This document shows positions 1-7,410 of a stretch of 64,000 nt of DNA, in pieces. Made by a program: the position numbers and the translations under genes. The stretch comes from Catenulispora sp. MAP5-51 (GTDB lineage Bacteria > Actinomycetota > Actinomycetes > Streptomycetales > Catenulisporaceae): positions 62,001 through 126,000 of the forward strand of contig NZ_JBGCCH010000026.1 in assembly GCF_041261205.1 (NCBI RefSeq). Direction: 5' to 3'. A model generated the notes under the pieces. It had not been told where the DNA came from, ran no database searches, and was given only the letters and a program-made list of their open reading frames with translations. The stretch's first letter is position 1, and each line of letters begins with the position of its first letter.

Positions 1-462
1 GTGCCGGTCGCGCCGGGCGACGCGTTGCAGGATCAGCGACGCGACGAGTTCGGCCTCGCGTTCGTCGGGCTCGCTGTAGACGGTGCGGCCCAGGACACTG
101 CGAACCAGTTCGGCCGGCAGATGCGGCATCAGCCTGCGCGCCGCGGCGGCCATCATGTCGTCGTCGCCGCGCTCGGTGTGCCCGCACAGGATGTGCGCGG
201 CCTCGTGCAGCAGGATGTGCTGACGGTGCAGCCCGTTGGTGTCCGAGCAGTAGACGATCCAGTCGGCGTTGCGCGTGGTGATGACCAGCCCGCACGGCGC
301 GTCGGGGCGGGCGGTGGTCGGCAGCAGCCCGATCGGCCGGCCGCGTTCCCGGGCCAGTACGCCGATGAACACCTCGGCGTCGAACGGATCCGGCAGGTCG
401 AGCTGTTCGACAGTGCTCTGGCACCGGTCCCACAGCTCGGTCTGGCTGCGGTCGTTGGACAT
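1..462 (-). CDS. ImmA/IrrE-family metallopeptidase (C-terminus cut by window edge)
   Basis: The minus strand reads open from an ATG at 462 to base 1, giving 154 visible residues with no stop. A zinc-protease motif HEAAH lies at residues 86-90, followed by CGHT. An acidic helix with the sequence EREAEL (residues 134-139) is well placed to give the third metal ligand. This layout matches ImmA/IrrE peptidases, which often cleave or sense a partner HTH repressor. A G-rich ribosome site (GGGGG) precedes the ATG. It is divergent from the dehydrogenase at 562. No HTH partner is visible on this side; one could lie beyond the window start. The family call is fairly firm. The substrate is unknown. Confidence 0.75.
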   Translation of the reverse strand, partial: MSNDRSQTELWDRCQSTVEQLDLPDPFDAEVFIGVLARERGRPIGLLPTTARPDAPCGLVITTRNADWIVYCSDTNGLHRQHILLHEAAHILCGHTERGDDDMMAAAARRLMPHLPAELVRSVLGRTVYSEPDEREAELVASLILQRVARRDRH

Positions 463-561
463 GGCCCACCCCCTGGCGACCGTAGCGATCATAGCGGCCC
501 GTGCGGACCACGGCTGTCAGCACCGTACGCTGCTTGAGGGCCGCATGAGAGGCTTTCAGAC

Positions 562-1515
562 GTGCCTACCCCCACGAAGATCGCCGTCCTCGACGATTAC
601 CAGAACGTCGCCCTGACGCTGGCCGACTGGCCGTCCCTGGACGCCGAGACCACCGTGTTCACCGCCCCCTTCGCCGACTCCGCCGAAGCCGTCCGCGCCC
701 TGGCCGGCTTCGACGTGATCGTCGCGATGCGCGAGCGCACCCGCTTCCCGGCCGAGGTCCTGGAGCAGCTGGGCGATCTGCGCCTGCTGGTCAGCACCGG
801 CCCGCGCAACGCCGCCATCGACCTGGACGCGGCCCGGCGGCTGGGCGTCACGGTGTGCGGGACCGGATACTCCCCGACGCCCACCATCGAGCTCACCTGG
901 GCCCTGATCCTGGCCGCGGCCCGGAACCTGCCCGACGAGACGGCCTCGATGCGCGCCGGCGGCTGGCAGGTGGGGCTGGGCACCGGGCTGCACGGCAAGA
1001 CCCTGGGCCTGCTGGGCCTGGGGAGGATCGGCTCCGCGGTGGCGCGGATCGGCCAGGCGTTCGGCATGGAGACGATCGCCTGGAGCCAGAACCTGACCGC
1101 CGAGAAGGCCGCCGAGCACGGCGTCCGGGCGGTGGCCAAGGAGGAGCTGTTCGCCGGCAGCGACGTGCTCAGCATCCACCTCGTGCTCAGTCACCGCTCC
1201 CGCGGCCTGGTCGGCGCCGCCGAGCTCGCCGCGATGAAGGACTCGGCGATCCTGGTCAACACCTCGCGCGGCCCGATCATCGAGGAGGCCGCCCTCGTCG
1301 AGGCCCTGCGGGACAAGCAGATCGGCAGGGCCGCGATCGACGTCTACGACGCCGAGCCGCTCCCCGCCGACCACCCGCTCAGGACACTGCCGAACGCGCT
1401 GCTCACTCCGCACATCGGGTACGTGTCCCGCGAGCTCTACACGACCTTCTACCAGGACGCCGTCGCCGACATCGCCGCCTTCCAGGCCGGCAGCCCGATC
1501 CGCCTGATGACCTGA
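562..1515 (+). CDS. D-2-hydroxyacid dehydrogenase family protein
   Basis: This 317-residue protein has the two-domain layout of NAD-dependent D-2-hydroxyacid dehydrogenases. A Rossmann motif GLGRIGS lies near residue 153. The catalytic arginine is in NTSRGP, the glutamate in YDAEPLP and the histidine in TPHIGY. Such enzymes reduce 2-oxoacids to D-2-hydroxyacids or do the reverse; phosphoglycerate-dehydrogenase-like and glyoxylate-reductase-like members cannot be told apart here. Translation starts at GTG 562 behind a GAGAGG-like site. It stands alone, divergent from the metallopeptidase, and does not overlap the next gene. Substrate not determined. Confidence 0.85.
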   Translation: MPTPTKIAVLDDYQNVALTLADWPSLDAETTVFTAPFADSAEAVRALAGFDVIVAMRERTRFPAEVLEQLGDLRLLVSTGPRNAAIDLDAARRLGVTVCGTGYSPTPTIELTWALILAAARNLPDETASMRAGGWQVGLGTGLHGKTLGLLGLGRIGSAVARIGQAFGMETIAWSQNLTAEKAAEHGVRAVAKEELFAGSDVLSIHLVLSHRSRGLVGAAELAAMKDSAILVNTSRGPIIEEAALVEALRDKQIGRAAIDVYDAEPLPADHPLRTLPNALLTPHIGYVSRELYTTFYQDAVADIAAFQAGSPIRLMT

Positions 1516-1592
1516 CGGCTCGGTACCTCGGTCTGCACACGCGACAGTGGACTGATTCGTCGGACTGATCCGTCGAGCTGATTCGCTCTAAA

Positions 1593-4500
1593 GTGGCCAC
1601 TGTGAAGCGCGGTGGCAGCCCGTACGCCTCCGGCGGGGGAGGGGTGACCCTGGAACGCCGGGTCGCGGCCCTCTACCTGGCCCGGCTGCTGACCGGCACG
1701 ACCGCCCCCGAGCTCGACGGACGCCGCGTCACCCGCGTCGCCTTTCAGCAGGGACCCGAGCACGCCGTCGACGACCTGCTGATCTGCGCCGTCCGCGACG
1801 ACGGCGCAGACCCGCTGCGCCTGGCCGTCGCGGTCCGGCGCGCGCCGAGCTTCCAGGCCAGCGATCAGGCTACGGAGAAGCTGGTCAAGACGTTCGTCCA
1901 GGACCTTCTCGCCGACCTTCTCGCCGTAGCCTCACCACAGGACCCTGAGACTCGCCTCGCCGTGTGCGTCGGCGGATGGCAGCCTGCCGCGAAGCAGGTG
2001 GCGACGCTGGCCGCCCACGCCCGATCGCAGGCGACCGCCGACGGCTTCTTCCGCCTGGTCCGCACCCCGGAGTGCTTCGAACGCGCGGTGGTCGAACGGC
2101 TGGGGCACCTGCTCGCACTGGTCACCGCCGCCCTGACGACGCTCGGCCGGGACGCCTCCCCGTCCGCCGCCGAGGCGGTCACCTGGCGCCTGCTGACCCG
2201 GCTGGACGTTCTCATGCCGCGCGTCGAGCCGCCGGACGAGACCGACTGGACCGGCGCCCTGATCGACCAACTCACCCCCTGGTCGCGCACGGCGACCTCC
2301 GACGCCGCGAGCTCACTCCGGGACCGCCTCGAAAGCCTGGCCGCGAAGTACGCCCCGGTCGCCGCCGACGTCGACCGCGCCCTGCTGTGCCGCGACGCCC
2401 GCGAGGCGATCCGCGACCGTCCGCCGGCCACCATGCGCGCACTGGCCGCGACCCCGGCGCCGTACCTGGAGCAGGTCCGCCAGATCGCCCCCGCCGTCCT
2501 GCACGACCGCGAGCCCGAACTGGCCGACCTGGCCCGCTTCTGCGCCGAACCGGACCCGACCCAGGGCCCTTACACCTGGTGGCGCGCCGACGCCTGGTCG
2601 GGCAAGTCGGCCCTGCTGTCCTGGCTCGTCCTGAACCCGCCACCCCGCACCCGCATCGTGTCCTTCTTCGTGACGGCCCGCTGGGGCGCCCAGAACGACC
2701 GCGCGGCATTCACCGACGCCGTGGCCGACCAACTGGCGCACCTCCTCGGCGAGCAACTGCCGACCTCCCTGACCGACACGACCCGCTACAGCAACCTCCT
2801 GCGCCTCCTGCGCGACGCCGCCCACCTGTGCCAGGACAACGGCGAACGCCTCCTGCTGGTCGTCGACGGCCTCGACGAGGACCGCGGCATCGACGGCCCC
2901 GCCGGCCACAGCATCGCCGGCCTCCTCCCGCCGTCCCCACCCGCCGGCTGCCGCATCGTGGTGGCGAGCCGCCCGAACCCCCCGCTCCCCCTCGACGTCC
3001 CAGACCACCACCCCCTGCGCGAGGCACGCATCCTGCGGCCCCTGGCGCCCTCGGGGCACGCCGGCGGCATGCGCACCGCCATGGAGCGCGAACTGCATCA
3101 GCTGCTGGCCGGCACACCGTTCGGCCAGGACCTGCTCGGCCTGCTTCTGGCGGCCGGCGGCGGCTTGAGTGCCCGAGACCTCGCCGAGCTCACCGGCACC
3201 AAGGAATACGAGGTCACCTGGAGGCTGAAGACCTCCGCGGCCCGCAGCTTCAGCCTGCGTCCGGCTCGCTGGAACCCGGACGCCGATCCGGTCTACATCC
3301 TCGGCCACGAAGAACTCCGGGTCATCGCCACCAAGGCCCTGGGCTCCAGGCACATCGCCGAGTACCGTGCCAAGGTCCACCGCTGGGCCGAGGGCTACCG
3401 CACCGGCCAGTGGCCCGCAGAGACGCCCGAGTACCTGCTCGACGGCTATCACCGGATGCTGATGGCGGAGGGCGACCTCGGCAGGGCGGCCGATTGCGCC
3501 GCTGATCGCCATCGCCACGAGCGTCTGCGGACCGTCACCGGCGGCGACAGCGCGGCGCTCGTCGAGATATCCGCCTCGCTGGACGCCCTGAAGCTGCGCG
3601 CCGACCCGGACCTGCTGGCCATGACCCGGCTCGCGATGCACCGGGGCACCCTCAGCGATCGCAACCGGCTTCTCCCTTCGAGCCTGCCCGGTCTGTGGGC
3701 CAAGCTCGGTCAGTTGTCGCGGGCCGAGGCCATGGCGCGCTCCCTGCCCGAGAGACTTGACCGGGTCAGGGCACTGAGTGACGTGGCCGGGATCCTGGTC
3801 GCGGCCGGACAGCACGACCGTGCGCGGACGGTCGCCGATGACGCCGTCGCGTCGGTCACGGCCGTGTTCCACGACCTGTCCTCCACCGTCGACCCGTCGA
3901 TTCCGGTGTCGATGTTGTTCGTCCTCGTCCCGATCCTGCGGCAGGCCGGTGCCGGCCGCGAGGCGTCATCGGCGCTCGCCGTCGCCGAGACCGTGGTCCG
4001 CGCGGGAGGGCAGGACGGTCCCGATCACGCGTATCTGCTGATGCAGCTCGCGCAGGCTCTGCGGGAGAACGGCGACCATCATCGTGCCCTGACAGTCCTG
4101 GGGGAAGCCGAGAGTCTGGTCATGCAGGCGAGCACGCAGTCGTACGGCCGCAGGCACACCCTCGCGACGCTCGCGCTCGACCTGGAAACCGCGGGGCAGC
4201 ACGAGCGCGCACTGGCTGCCGCTTCCGTCGCGGTGGACGACATCGAATCAGTGACCGGCAGGTGGCACGAGAACCTTTCCGTGGCCCAATACGTGTCCGT
4301 GGTCTCCAACGTGGCCGAAGCACTGGGACGTATCGGGAAGCGCGACGAGGCGCTGGCGACGCTCCGCCAGGCGGAGACCGCTGTCCGGGCCCTCGTCAGC
4401 AGGGGAGAGGCCGGCAACGGATGGGTCCTGGCCCGTCTGGCGCGCGCCATGGAAGGCCTCGGGGACACCGACCGGGGGCGTGCCCTCGTCGATCATTTCG

Positions 4501-5948
4501 AGGCCACGGCCGAGGCGATCACCGACCGGTACGAACGCATGTGGACCCTGGCGGACGTGGCCCGAGCGCTGGCGGGCTTCGGCGACTTCGATCGCGCCTT
4601 GAGGGTGTTCGCGCGCGCCGAGACCCTGGCTTGTGCCGAGGACGGCGCAGCAGGCTGGGGCGACGCGGTGGGCTGGGCCGAGAACGCGCTGATCGCCATC
4701 GCCGGGGGTTTGCAGCGATCGGGCGACGTCCGTCAGGCGTGCGCCGTTCTCGAGCGCGCCGAGGCGCTTGTCCGCTCCGGGCCCGAGGCGGCCATGCGCC
4801 GGCAGGCTCGCGGTCTGGCGATCACAGCGCTGCTGTGGGAGGAGTTCGGAGACCGGGATCGTGCGGCCCGCCTCGCCGAAGAGGTGGGGCGACTTGCCGA
4901 GACCGCCGTCGATCTGCACCGGCGTGCCCGGACTTTGACGGAAGTCGGGCTGGCTCTGGCCAGAACGGATTCCGGGCGCCGGGTTCCGAAGATCGCCTTC
5001 CATGTCACGGCCATGGCGCGGATGGCCCAGGACGAAGATGACCGGGACCTGTTGCTCGGACTGGCCGCGCGAGCGGTCACCGCGGCTCGGAACTTCGACC
5101 GCGTCCGCTCCGTCACCGACCTGATCGCCGCTCCGGAGCAGGTGATCCACACCCTGGCCAAGGTCGCCGACATCCTCGATCTGCTCGGCGAGCAGGACCG
5201 GGCGCCGTCCTTGCTGCGGCGTGCCGATGCCGCCGTGATCCTCGAGCGCGCGATCCAGCGGGACCAGTCGGCGCTGACCAGCTTCGTCCGCGTCCTGGTG
5301 GCGATCGGGGACCTCGACGGCGCGCAGGCCGCGGCCGGTTCGACCTCCGACCCCGGCGAGCAGGCCATGGCGCGGGGAGCGCTGGTCCAGTCACTGCTCG
5401 CGGCGGGCAAGCTGGAACGCGCGGAACCGCTCGTGCCCACGATCACCCGGCCAGGAGAGGCAGCGGCCGGCGGAATGCTCGCCTACACTCAGATGCAATC
5501 GATCGCGAGGATCAATGCTCTGAGTGACCTGGCCCGTGCGCTGATGGCGGCGGACAGGCCGGAGCAGGCGGCCGATGTTGTGCGCACCGCGGTCGATCTC
5601 GCCGGCCCGGCACCGAATCCGCGGCTGATCCGTGACACGATCCCCACTCTGGCCCGGGCCATGGCGGCTGTGGGGAGGCAGGACGAAGCGGAGTACCTCG
5701 CGGATTCGGTCGCCGACGTCGACATCAAGGCCCAGTCCCTCATCGCCGTCGCCACCCAGACAAGCCCGGCCGATACCCGCAGGCTTGTCGCCGAGGCGCT
5801 CGTGCTGAGCCGCTGGACCAAGCCGCTGGAGCTCCTGGCGGAGATCGAGCCCCACGTCGTGATCGCCGTCGCCGACGAGTTCATGGACCTCGTCGAGCCG
5901 GCGTTGGCGGCGATGCCCGAATCAGCCGTACCCAAATCAGAGGCCTGA
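1593..5948 (+). CDS. Large STAND-type NTPase with nuclease-like N-terminus and TPR-like C-terminus
   Basis: The protein is 1,451 residues. Residues about 15-190 resemble the PD-(D/E)XK-like domain that begins many conflict-system proteins: an LERRVAALYLARLL helix, a VDDLLI acidic strand, then a VAVRR strand. Next comes a P-loop NTPase with Walker A ADAWSGKS (about 333-340), Walker B LLLVVDGLDED (about 421-431) and a sensor-like strand RIVVASRP. Between about 690 and 1,440 are many alpha-helical pairs rich in Ala and Arg, typical of TPR-like superstructures. In STAND ATPases this tail senses a trigger and the N-terminus is the effector. Start GTG 1593; GTG 1602 is possible. The last base lies 5 bp from the convergent P450. 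Nuclease assignment and antiphage role are inferences; sugar-metabolic or regulatory AfsR-type roles are less likely because no HTH is visible. Confidence 0.7.
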   Translation: MATVKRGGSPYASGGGGVTLERRVAALYLARLLTGTTAPELDGRRVTRVAFQQGPEHAVDDLLICAVRDDGADPLRLAVAVRRAPSFQASDQATEKLVKTFVQDLLADLLAVASPQDPETRLAVCVGGWQPAAKQVATLAAHARSQATADGFFRLVRTPECFERAVVERLGHLLALVTAALTTLGRDASPSAAEAVTWRLLTRLDVLMPRVEPPDETDWTGALIDQLTPWSRTATSDAASSLRDRLESLAAKYAPVAADVDRALLCRDAREAIRDRPPATMRALAATPAPYLEQVRQIAPAVLHDREPELADLARFCAEPDPTQGPYTWWRADAWSGKSALLSWLVLNPPPRTRIVSFFVTARWGAQNDRAAFTDAVADQLAHLLGEQLPTSLTDTTRYSNLLRLLRDAAHLCQDNGERLLLVVDGLDEDRGIDGPAGHSIAGLLPPSPPAGCRIVVASRPNPPLPLDVPDHHPLREARILRPLAPSGHAGGMRTAMERELHQLLAGTPFGQDLLGLLLAAGGGLSARDLAELTGTKEYEVTWRLKTSAARSFSLRPARWNPDADPVYILGHEELRVIATKALGSRHIAEYRAKVHRWAEGYRTGQWPAETPEYLLDGYHRMLMAEGDLGRAADCAADRHRHERLRTVTGGDSAALVEISASLDALKLRADPDLLAMTRLAMHRGTLSDRNRLLPSSLPGLWAKLGQLSRAEAMARSLPERLDRVRALSDVAGILVAAGQHDRARTVADDAVASVTAVFHDLSSTVDPSIPVSMLFVLVPILRQAGAGREASSALAVAETVVRAGGQDGPDHAYLLMQLAQALRENGDHHRALTVLGEAESLVMQASTQSYGRRHTLATLALDLETAGQHERALAAASVAVDDIESVTGRWHENLSVAQYVSVVSNVAEALGRIGKRDEALATLRQAETAVRALVSRGEAGNGWVLARLARAMEGLGDTDRGRALVDHFEATAEAITDRYERMWTLADVARALAGFGDFDRALRVFARAETLACAEDGAAGWGDAVGWAENALIAIAGGLQRSGDVRQACAVLERAEALVRSGPEAAMRRQARGLAITALLWEEFGDRDRAARLAEEVGRLAETAVDLHRRARTLTEVGLALARTDSGRRVPKIAFHVTAMARMAQDEDDRDLLLGLAARAVTAARNFDRVRSVTDLIAAPEQVIHTLAKVADILDLLGEQDRAPSLLRRADAAVILERAIQRDQSALTSFVRVLVAIGDLDGAQAAAGSTSDPGEQAMARGALVQSLLAAGKLERAEPLVPTITRPGEAAAGGMLAYTQMQSIARINALSDLARALMAADRPEQAADVVRTAVDLAGPAPNPRLIRDTIPTLARAMAAVGRQDEAEYLADSVADVDIKAQSLIAVATQTSPADTRRLVAEALVLSRWTKPLELLAEIEPHVVIAVADEFMDLVEPALAAMPESAVPKSEA

Positions 5949-5953
5949 ACCTT

Positions 5954-7231
5954 TTACCCCCGATCAGCCCCGAGCCGCACCGGCAGTGCGACCACGACGT
6001 TCCCCACAAACGTATGTGAGAACTCCAGCTCCGCCTCGCTGACCGCCACATCCAGCTCCGGGAACCGCTCGAACAACCGCGCCAAAGCGATCTCCGCCTC
6101 CATCCGAGCCAGCGGTGCGCCCGGGCAGTAGTGCGGCCCGTACCCGAACGCCAGCAGCTCCACCCGCTCCTCCCGCCGCACGTCGAAGCGGTCCGCGTCC
6201 GGGCCGTACGCCGCCGGGTCGCGCCCCGCCGCCGAGTAGCCCGCCAGGACTGCCGTGCCCGCCTCGATGCAGTGCCCTGCGATGTCCATGTCCTTCATCG
6301 GGTAGCGCATCGGGAAGTAGCTCACCGGGTCGTCCCAGCGCAGGGTCTCCTCGATCACCGCCGGCCAGCTCGCCTTGCCCTGGCGGACCGCCTCCAGTTC
6401 CTCCCGGTGCGTGCACAGTGCCCGCACCGCGTTCATCACCAGTCCCATGGTGGTCTCGTGGCCGGCGATGAACAGGCTGCGCAGGGTCGCGGTCAGCTCC
6501 TCCACGCTCAGCTGCTCCGGGTCCTCGGTGCGGGCGATCATCTCGCTGAGCAGGTCCTGCCGCGGTTGCCGGGTGCGCTCGGCGACGATGGCGGCGAGGA
6601 TCGCGATCATCTCCTGGCTCGCGGCGATCACGCGGGCGGGCTCGACGTCGGTGTCGACCATCAGGGTCGCGATCTCGTGCAGCCGGGCGCGCTCGGCCGC
6701 CGGGATGCCCAGCAGTTCGCAGATCACCTCCAGCGGCAGCGGGACCGCGAAGTGCGAGCGCAGGTCGACCACCCCGTCCGGGGAGTCGGAAGCGGCCTGC
6801 GCCATCTCCTCCAGGAGCCGCTCGACCAGCGCCTCGACCGCCGGCCGCAGAGCCTTGATACGCCCGCGCGTGAACGTGTTCCCGATGACCGCCCGCAGCC
6901 GCCGGTGCTCGGCGGCGTCGGAGGTCAGCATGCTGCGCGGCAGCGTGAACCCGGACAGCGGCCACCCGTCGGGGACCCGGCCCTGCTGGTACTCGGCGAA
7001 GTTCGCAGGGTTCTTCGAGACGTCGGGGGAGGCCAGGAACTCCTTCAGCGCCGCGTGCCCGAGCACCATCGCGCCGGGGACGTCCCCGGGCATCACCACG
7101 CGCAGCGTCGGGCCCTGGGCCAGCCAGCGCGCGTTCTGTGCGTGCGGGCTGCCGCCCAGCGGGTCCAGGCGGTGCATGGGGCAGGCGTCCGGGGTGGCGG
7201 CGGCGTTCGTGGCGGTGGCGTCCGGTTCCAT
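5954..7231 (-). CDS. Cytochrome P450
   Basis: A 425-residue soluble bacterial P450. The I-helix oxygen-activation motif AGHETT is near residue 255, the K-helix ExxR is EETLR, and the heme loop FGYGPHYCPG places the thiolate ligand at Cys369. These enzymes insert one oxygen atom into a substrate using electrons from ferredoxin partners; none is encoded alongside. I set the start at ATG 7231 because AAGGAG lies 6 bp upstream; a longer reading frame to 7270 has no ribosome site. It lies downstream of the S53 protease on the same strand, separated by a terminator hairpin, so it is probably transcribed alone. Substrate cannot be told from sequence. Confidence 0.93.
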   Translation of the reverse strand: MEPDATATNAAATPDACPMHRLDPLGGSPHAQNARWLAQGPTLRVVMPGDVPGAMVLGHAALKEFLASPDVSKNPANFAEYQQGRVPDGWPLSGFTLPRSMLTSDAAEHRRLRAVIGNTFTRGRIKALRPAVEALVERLLEEMAQAASDSPDGVVDLRSHFAVPLPLEVICELLGIPAAERARLHEIATLMVDTDVEPARVIAASQEMIAILAAIVAERTRQPRQDLLSEMIARTEDPEQLSVEELTATLRSLFIAGHETTMGLVMNAVRALCTHREELEAVRQGKASWPAVIEETLRWDDPVSYFPMRYPMKDMDIAGHCIEAGTAVLAGYSAAGRDPAAYGPDADRFDVRREERVELLAFGYGPHYCPGAPLARMEAEIALARLFERFPELDVAVSEAELEFSHTFVGNVVVALPVRLGADRG

Positions 7232-7346
7232 GCGCGGCTCCTTAGGCAGAGGTCTGAGATCTGGGTCCACGATCTGGGTCTGCGATCAACGGCGGCCCGA
7301 TCCGCCCAACCGGTACGTGCTCAATCCCGCCCCGGTTCATGCAGAA

Positions 7347-7386
7347 GTCCGCGCCCCGCCTGCCGTACAGCAGACGGGGCGCGGAC
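7347..7386 (-). terminator. Strong hairpin after the S53 protease gene
   Basis: Arms at 7347-7363 and 7370-7386 form a 17-bp GC-rich stem with one G-T wobble and a 6-nt loop. It lies just past the protease stop (7411) on the minus strand and before the P450 start. No long T-run follows, as is common for actinobacterial terminators. Confidence 0.7.
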
Positions 7387-7410
7387 TCAGAACCGGGTCA
7401 CCACCGTGTA

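Noticed and set aside
2313-3872. A 519-codon open frame on the minus strand inside the STAND gene, and many similar long antisense frames elsewhere
   Set aside because: In high-GC DNA the frames opposite real genes stay open. These translations are rich in Arg, Gly, Ala and Pro, carry no motifs and lack ribosome sites.
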